Shown: one piece after another, positions 58,137-63,220 of the stretch
Layout: the number at the start of each line of letters is the position of its first letter
Numbering within the stretch: the stretch's first letter is position 1
Assembly (NCBI GenBank): GCA_023301505.1
Contig: JALZUP010000001.1
Coordinates: 1 to 63,220, forward strand
Origin: Robiginitomaculum sp.
GTDB lineage: Bacteria; Pseudomonadota; Alphaproteobacteria; Caulobacterales; Maricaulaceae
DNA: 63,220 nucleotides
Reading direction: 5' to 3'
The notes under the pieces: generated by a model
Database searches by the model: none
Told to the model about the DNA's origin: nothing
What the model saw: only the letters and a program-made list of their open reading frames with translations
Position numbers and translations under genes: made by a program

Positions 58137-58733
58137 TTATTTTTGGCGCTCAGGGTGAACCCCGATCCAGTTTTCATCAACATAGGCTTTTATAGCGGTA
58201 TTGTCTGTATTGAGATCGCCCGTCAACGGAAAAAGCCGATCAAGCACGACATGTTTGTTTTGGCCATCAAAAGCACAGATAAAGATGGGGACCTTGGCGG
58301 CGTAAGCAGCCCGTAAATAGCCTGTCTTATAGCGCTCAACTTTGCTGCGCGTGCCTTCGGGCGGAAAACCGACACATATTTTCTCGCTTTGCTCATATAG
58401 CTCTGAGACTTGCGAAACCACATTTGTGCCTTTTCCGCGATTAACAGGAAATCCACCAAGCGCGCGCAGCAATGGTCCCATAGGCCAGAAAAACCACTCT
58501 TCTTTGATGAGGAATGTATATTTAAAACCGCTAGCAAGCATAGCCAGTGATGCGCTTATGGCATCCCAATTGCTGGTGTGAGGCACGCCGACAATGATGA
58601 ATTTTGGCTCGTCAGGCATTTTGCCAATTAATTTCCAGCCTGTTAGCTTTAGCCCCAAAGAGCCAATGGCGCGGGTTAGTGCATTGCCCATGCGCGGGGA
58701 ATGTTCACTCATATGTGGGTTGTCATATTTCAT
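58137..58733 (-). CDS. 1-acyl-glycerol-3-phosphate acyltransferase-like protein (copy A)
   Basis: HTSNWD (HX4D), FPPEGTRSK motifs. Confidence 0.88.
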   Translation of the reverse strand: MKYDNPHMSEHSPRMGNALTRAIGSLGLKLTGWKLIGKMPDEPKFIIVGVPHTSNWDAISASLAMLASGFKYTFLIKEEWFFWPMGPLLRALGGFPVNRGKGTNVVSQVSELYEQSEKICVGFPPEGTRSKVERYKTGYLRAAYAAKVPIFICAFDGQNKHVVLDRLFPLTGDLNTDNTAIKAYVDENWIGVHPERQK

Positions 58734-58772
58734 ATTGCTAATCGTCTGTCTGTCTATTGCTATATTAAAGGA

Positions 58773-59369
58773 TTATCCGAGTTCAGGCCGCACACCGATA
58801 AATGTACTATCAAGATAAGCTTTTATCGCCGCGTTGTCAGCGTCCATATCGCCGCTAAGCTCAAAAATTTTATCCAAGACGACTTCTTTGGTCGGCCCAT
58901 TTAGTCCAATGATGAAAACAGGCACATTGGCGGCATAGGCTATGCGCAGATAACCTCTTCGTAACTGCTTAACTTTGCGGCGCGTGCCTTCAGGCATTAT
59001 GCCTAGCCACGCTGTCTCATTAGAGTTAAACCAATTTGTCATTTGTGCGACGATATCAGTTTTGCCTCTGCGCTCAACTGGTACGCCGCCCATTGCCTTC
59101 CACAGCCCGCCAAGGGGAAAGAAGAAGGCTTGTTTTTTCATCATCCAAGAAAAACGCAGCCCGACGGATAACATAGAGGCCATAGCAATCACAAAGTCCC
59201 AATTGCTGGTATGAGGCGCGCCAATAATGACGATTTTTTCTACATTAGGTAGCTGCCCTGTTACCTTCCAGCCAATGCATTTTAAGATTAAATCGCCAAT
59301 AAATCGAGTGACAATATTGCCCATGCGGGGCGTGAGCGGTGAAATATTATCATTGTTAAATTTAGCCAT
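58773..59369 (-). CDS. 1-acyl-glycerol-3-phosphate acyltransferase-like protein (copy B)
   Basis: HTSNWD, MPEGTRRK motifs; same length as copy A. Confidence 0.88.
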   Translation of the reverse strand: MAKFNNDNISPLTPRMGNIVTRFIGDLILKCIGWKVTGQLPNVEKIVIIGAPHTSNWDFVIAMASMLSVGLRFSWMMKKQAFFFPLGGLWKAMGGVPVERRGKTDIVAQMTNWFNSNETAWLGIMPEGTRRKVKQLRRGYLRIAYAANVPVFIIGLNGPTKEVVLDKIFELSGDMDADNAAIKAYLDSTFIGVRPELG

Positions 59370-59522
59370 AAAATCTGGTAGACTGATTGATGTTAAAGCG
59401 CAATGCGCGGCGGGAAAAACTTAAAGGCTAGCGGATAGGACTAAAGGAGCGCTCATTCGCCTTTACCTTAAGTCTTTTCTTGCTCCCAACCGCGCCCCCT
59501 GCTAATTCGCGGCTAGGCTATT

Positions 59523-59849
59523 ATGGAGACTCGCGTGAGCGATCAAAAAACCACAGAAAATGACGGCGTTACCGCCGAGATTGTCAAAAAAATCGCGCGG
59601 CTTTCGCGTTTACATGTCGAAGAGAGCCGCTTGGCTCCTCTGGCGGATGAGCTGAACGGTATTTTAGGCTGGATTGAACAGCTCGGCGAAGTGGATGTTG
59701 AGGGCGTTGCGCCTATGACCTCTGCCGTGGACGTCGCTGCGCCCATGCGTGATGACGTGATTAGCGATGGCGGCGTGCGCGATGACGTGCTGGCCAATGC
59801 GCCCAAAGCCGATGACGGCTTTTACGTTGTTCCGCGCAGCGTAGAATAG
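59523..59849 (+). CDS. gatC: Asp/Glu-tRNA amidotransferase subunit C
   Basis: [44 protein letters not shown]. Confidence 0.94.
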   Translation: METRVSDQKTTENDGVTAEIVKKIARLSRLHVEESRLAPLADELNGILGWIEQLGEVDVEGVAPMTSAVDVAAPMRDDVISDGGVRDDVLANAPKADDGFYVVPRSVE

Positions 59850-59859
59850 GAGGGCCGCT

Positions 59860-61332
59860 ATGTCTGATTTAACACAGTTGAGCCTTGAGGCTGCGCTTAG
59901 CGGACTTAAAGCTAAAGAGTTCTCCTCTGAGGATATCACCAAAGCGCATATTGACGCCATTGAAGGCGCAGGCGCGCTTAACGCCTTTGTCACGCCCAGC
60001 TTTGATTTAGCGCTAGAGCAAGCCAAAGCCAGTGACGCCAAGCTCGCCAAAGGCGAGGGCGGGGCGCTTGAAGGCGCGCCTTTGGGCGTGAAAGATTTAT
60101 TTTGCACGCAGGGCGTAAAAACCACAGCGTGCTCTAAAATTCTCGGTGAATTTACGCCGACTTATGAGAGCTCCGTCACGGCCAATATGAAGGCAGACGG
60201 CATGGTTATGCTTGGCAAGCTTGCGCTGGATGAATTTGCGATGGGCAGCTCAAATGAGACCTCTGCATTTGGCGCGGTGATTAATCCGTGGAAAGCCGCT
60301 GACGGGGCAGCCCGCGTGCCGGGCGGCTCCTCTGGCGGTAGCGCGGCGGCGGTGGCTGCAGATTTATGTTTAGGCGCAACGGCGACTGATACAGGTGGCT
60401 CTATCCGCCAGCCGGCCGCTTTTACAGGCACAGTCGGGATGAAGCCAACCTATGGCCGATGTTCTCGCTGGGGCACAGTGGCTTTTGCCAGCTCGCTTGA
60501 CCAAGCTGGCCCGATTGCCAAAACTGTGAAAGATAGCGCAATTCTTTTGCAAAGCATGGCAGGGCATGACCCCAAAGATAGCACCTCGCTTAATATTGAC
60601 GTGCCTGATTGGGTGAGCGCGTGCGGCGGCTCTGTGAAGGGCATGAAAATTGGCATCCCCAAAGAATATACAATGGACGGCATGCCCGCCGAGATCGAAG
60701 CGCTCTGGCAGCAAGGCATTAAATGGCTCCAAGAGGCTGGCGCGCAAATCGTGAATGTGTCGCTGCCGCATACGAAATATGCTCTGCCAGCCTATTATAT
60801 CGTCGCCCCTGCGGAGGCCTCGTCTAATCTGGCGCGCTATGACGGTATGCGCTACGGCGCGCGCGTTGAAGGCGATAACCTAAATGACACTTATGAGCGC
60901 ACACGCGCGCAGGGCTTTGGCGAAGAAGTTCGCCGCCGCATCATGATTGGAACCTATGTTCTATCTGCGGGTTATTATGATGCTTATTATCTGCAAGCGC
61001 AAAAAGTGCGCACGCGCATTGCGCAGGACTTTAAAACCGCATGGGAGCAATGCGACGCCTTGCTCACCCCAACGACGCCAAATGCGGCCTTCCCAGTTGG
61101 GCATAAATTTGATGACCCGGTGCAAATGTATCTCAATGACATTTTCACCGTGACAGCGAATTTGGCGGGCCTTCCAAGTATCAGCGTTCCTGCAAGTCTG
61201 GACAGTAATGGCTTGCCGCTAGGTCTTCAGATTATCGGACGCGCGCTGGACGAAGACACCGTGTTTAAAGCCGCAAGCGCGCTGGAAGACGCCGCTGGGT
61301 TTAACGCCAAGCCGAACAAATGGTGGGTGTAA
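59860..61332 (+). CDS. gatA: Asp/Glu-tRNA amidotransferase subunit A
   Basis: Amidase signature [36 protein letters not shown]. Confidence 0.97.
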   Translation: MSDLTQLSLEAALSGLKAKEFSSEDITKAHIDAIEGAGALNAFVTPSFDLALEQAKASDAKLAKGEGGALEGAPLGVKDLFCTQGVKTTACSKILGEFTPTYESSVTANMKADGMVMLGKLALDEFAMGSSNETSAFGAVINPWKAADGAARVPGGSSGGSAAAVAADLCLGATATDTGGSIRQPAAFTGTVGMKPTYGRCSRWGTVAFASSLDQAGPIAKTVKDSAILLQSMAGHDPKDSTSLNIDVPDWVSACGGSVKGMKIGIPKEYTMDGMPAEIEALWQQGIKWLQEAGAQIVNVSLPHTKYALPAYYIVAPAEASSNLARYDGMRYGARVEGDNLNDTYERTRAQGFGEEVRRRIMIGTYVLSAGYYDAYYLQAQKVRTRIAQDFKTAWEQCDALLTPTTPNAAFPVGHKFDDPVQMYLNDIFTVTANLAGLPSISVPASLDSNGLPLGLQIIGRALDEDTVFKAASALEDAAGFNAKPNKWWV

Positions 61333-61423
61333 TGACAGAGCATTATTTTATTAAGCTGAGCTACCCACATAATAGTACTTTTAAGGCGGCATTCATCAAC
61401 TTTCACCCTAAAGGAGCTGTATT

Positions 61424-62917
61424 ATGTTCATAGCACCTCGCGTCGCGGACGCAAAAGACTGGATTAAAGGCGAGACTGGGGATTGGGAAATCATCCTTGG
61501 GCTGGAGGTGCATGCGCAGGTCGCGTCCAGCTCCAAGCTATTTTCTGGCGCGGCGACGGAATATGGCAGCGCGCCGAACACGCAGGTCTCGCTGGTGGAT
61601 GCGGGCATGCCGGGCATGCTGCCTGTGGTCAATAAGTTCTGTATTGAGCAAGCGGTGAAGACGGGCCTTGGCCTTAACGCGCAGATTAATTTATTCTCGC
61701 GCTTTGACCGTAAAAACTATTTCTATGTTGATCTGCCCCAAGGGTATCAGATCAGCCAATTTGAGCATCCCATTGTCGGCGAAGGCGAGATTGAGATTGT
61801 GCCGATTGACGCCGATGGAAAAGTTGGCGAGCAAATCGTGGTTGGAATTGAGCGCCTGCATTTGGAGCAAGATGCGGGTAAATCCATCCATGACCTCTCA
61901 CCTGATGAGACCTATGTAGACCTTAACCGTAGTGGCGTGGCGCTCATGGAGATTGTATCAAAACCTGATATGCGCAGCCCTGATGAAGCCTCGGCCTATG
62001 TTGAAAAGCTGCGCTCTATTGTGCGCGCTTTGGGGACATGTGACGGGGATATGGAGAAGGGCAATCTTCGCGCTGATGTGAATGTCTCTGTGCGCCGTCC
62101 AGGCGGGGAGCTGGGCACGCGCTGCGAGATTAAAAATGTCAACTCCATGCGCTTTATCCGTCAGGCTATTAATTATGAAGCCCGCCGCCAGATTAAAATT
62201 TTGGAGGCTGGCGGTGAGGTTGACCAAGAAACCCGCCTCTTTGATAGCGCAAAGGGAGAGACCCGCACGATGCGCTCCAAAGAAGACGCGCATGATTATC
62301 GCTATTTCCCTGACCCTGATTTGCTGCCCATCAAGATTGAGCAAAGCTTTGTCGATAAAATTAAAGCCGATCTGCCAGAGCTTCCAGATATGCGCAAGGC
62401 GCGCTTTATGGAGCAGTATAGCTTGTCTGAATATGATGCGCGCTTGCTCACGAGTGAAAAACGTGTGTCCGGTTTTTATGAGACTCTGGCCAAAGGCCGC
62501 GACGCTAAGATTGCCGCGAACTGGATGCTGGGTGATTTCTTTGGCTCGCTAAATAAAGCGGGTCTGGAGCTTGAAAATAGCCCCGTTGACGCTAGCGCGC
62601 TGGGCGGTCTTTTGGACCGTATTGCTGATAAAACCATCTCTGGTAAAATCGCCAAACAGGTATTTGAGAAAATGTTTGACGGGGAGGGCAGCGCCGACGA
62701 AATCATTGAGCGCGACGGATTAAAGCAAGTCACAGATATGGGCGCGATTGAAAAAATCGTCGATGAGGTGATAGCCGCCAATGCAGATCAAGCCGCAAAA
62801 GTCGCCGAAAATCCACGCCTCATCGGCTTCTTCGTCGGACAGGTCATGAAAGCCAGCGGCGGCAAAGCAAACCCCCAAGCCGTCAATGAAATTTTGAAAG
62901 CGAAATTGGGGGGCTAA
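61424..62917 (+). CDS. gatB: Asp/Glu-tRNA amidotransferase subunit B
   Basis: [44 protein letters not shown]-terminal YqeY-like domain. Confidence 0.97.
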   Translation: MFIAPRVADAKDWIKGETGDWEIILGLEVHAQVASSSKLFSGAATEYGSAPNTQVSLVDAGMPGMLPVVNKFCIEQAVKTGLGLNAQINLFSRFDRKNYFYVDLPQGYQISQFEHPIVGEGEIEIVPIDADGKVGEQIVVGIERLHLEQDAGKSIHDLSPDETYVDLNRSGVALMEIVSKPDMRSPDEASAYVEKLRSIVRALGTCDGDMEKGNLRADVNVSVRRPGGELGTRCEIKNVNSMRFIRQAINYEARRQIKILEAGGEVDQETRLFDSAKGETRTMRSKEDAHDYRYFPDPDLLPIKIEQSFVDKIKADLPELPDMRKARFMEQYSLSEYDARLLTSEKRVSGFYETLAKGRDAKIAANWMLGDFFGSLNKAGLELENSPVDASALGGLLDRIADKTISGKIAKQVFEKMFDGEGSADEIIERDGLKQVTDMGAIEKIVDEVIAANADQAAKVAENPRLIGFFVGQVMKASGGKANPQAVNEILKAKLGG

Positions 62918-63006
62918 GGCTGGTTGGGACGGCACTGGAGGCGGCAGCCTTTAATTTAAGGACCTCCTCTTTGGAAAAAATCATCGTCGAAAAATCATAG
63001 AGTTCA

Positions 63007-63040
63007 TTAAAAAAGCCGCGCTTGATGCGCGGCTTTTTAA
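63007..63040. terminator. Bidirectional rho-independent terminator between gatB and a TonB receptor
   Basis: TTAAAAAAGCCGCGC-TTGAT-GCGCGGCTTTTTAA. Confidence 0.85.
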
Positions 63041-63098
63041 TTTTACAGATTTGCAGCCTGTTTGGCGTTTTCTGTCTTAACTCACGGAGTTTAACCCC

Positions 63099-63220
63099 CT
63101 AAAAGCCATATGAGACGGATAGGCGGAGATTGCGGCCTGCTAGAGGCGCAATATCTTTGAGCTGAGATGTGTTCAGGCGAGCCTCTTCATCAAACAGATT
63201 GTCTAATCCGACAATGATTG
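63099..63220 (-). CDS. TonB-dependent receptor, C-terminal fragment
   Basis: IIVGLDNLFDEEARLNTSQLKDIAPLAGRNLRLSVSYGF*, typical last strands ending in aromatic F; truncated by window. Confidence 0.8.
   Translation of the reverse strand, partial: IIVGLDNLFDEEARLNTSQLKDIAPLAGRNLRLSVSYGF

Overview
The window is a 63.2 kb, densely coding chromosomal segment that looks alphaproteobacterial (Caulobacterales/Hyphomonadales-like by gene content and order). No tRNA, rRNA, CRISPR array, integrase/transposase or prophage was seen. Recognisable blocks, left to right: mreC(end)-mreD-mrdA-rodA; a REC-Hpt protein; an NSS transporter; a dipeptide epimerase divergent from an MlaEFD-type lipid ABC transporter; a TipN-like coiled-coil membrane protein; a GT-C-like membrane protein; a Crp/Fnr regulator; queC-queE; a MoxR-DUF58-DUF4159-VWA cluster; DUF1285-CoA pyrophosphatase-CCA transferase; a trypsin-like protease; a CmcJ-like/VOC/double-cupin cluster divergent from a TetR regulator; a DegP-like protease; dinB divergent from divK-pleD; rpmG; NUDIX; rnr; topA; dprA; plsY; pyrC'-pyrB; an M16 peptidase; ruvX; two tandem acyltransferases; gatCAB; and the end of a TonB-dependent receptor. 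Most genes are ordinary core functions. The most interesting signals are: (i) an unusual leader before the Crp/Fnr gene, with a 39-aa SKPK-repeat micro-ORF, a near-perfect dyad at its stop and a strong hairpin in the first codons of the regulator; (ii) the TetR / double-cupin / VOC / CmcJ-like cluster with overlapping palindromic half-sites in the divergent promoter; (iii) an exact GTTC-N7-GTTC alphaproteobacterial LexA-type box between dinB and divK-pleD; (iv) a dihydroorotase homologue lacking the HxH metal motif, and a hairpin in the pyrB leader; (v) a lipoprotein with eleven tandem M-G-x-D/G tetrapeptides fused to a ricin-B-like domain. I cannot claim a proven new system from sequence alone; decisive tests are given for each.
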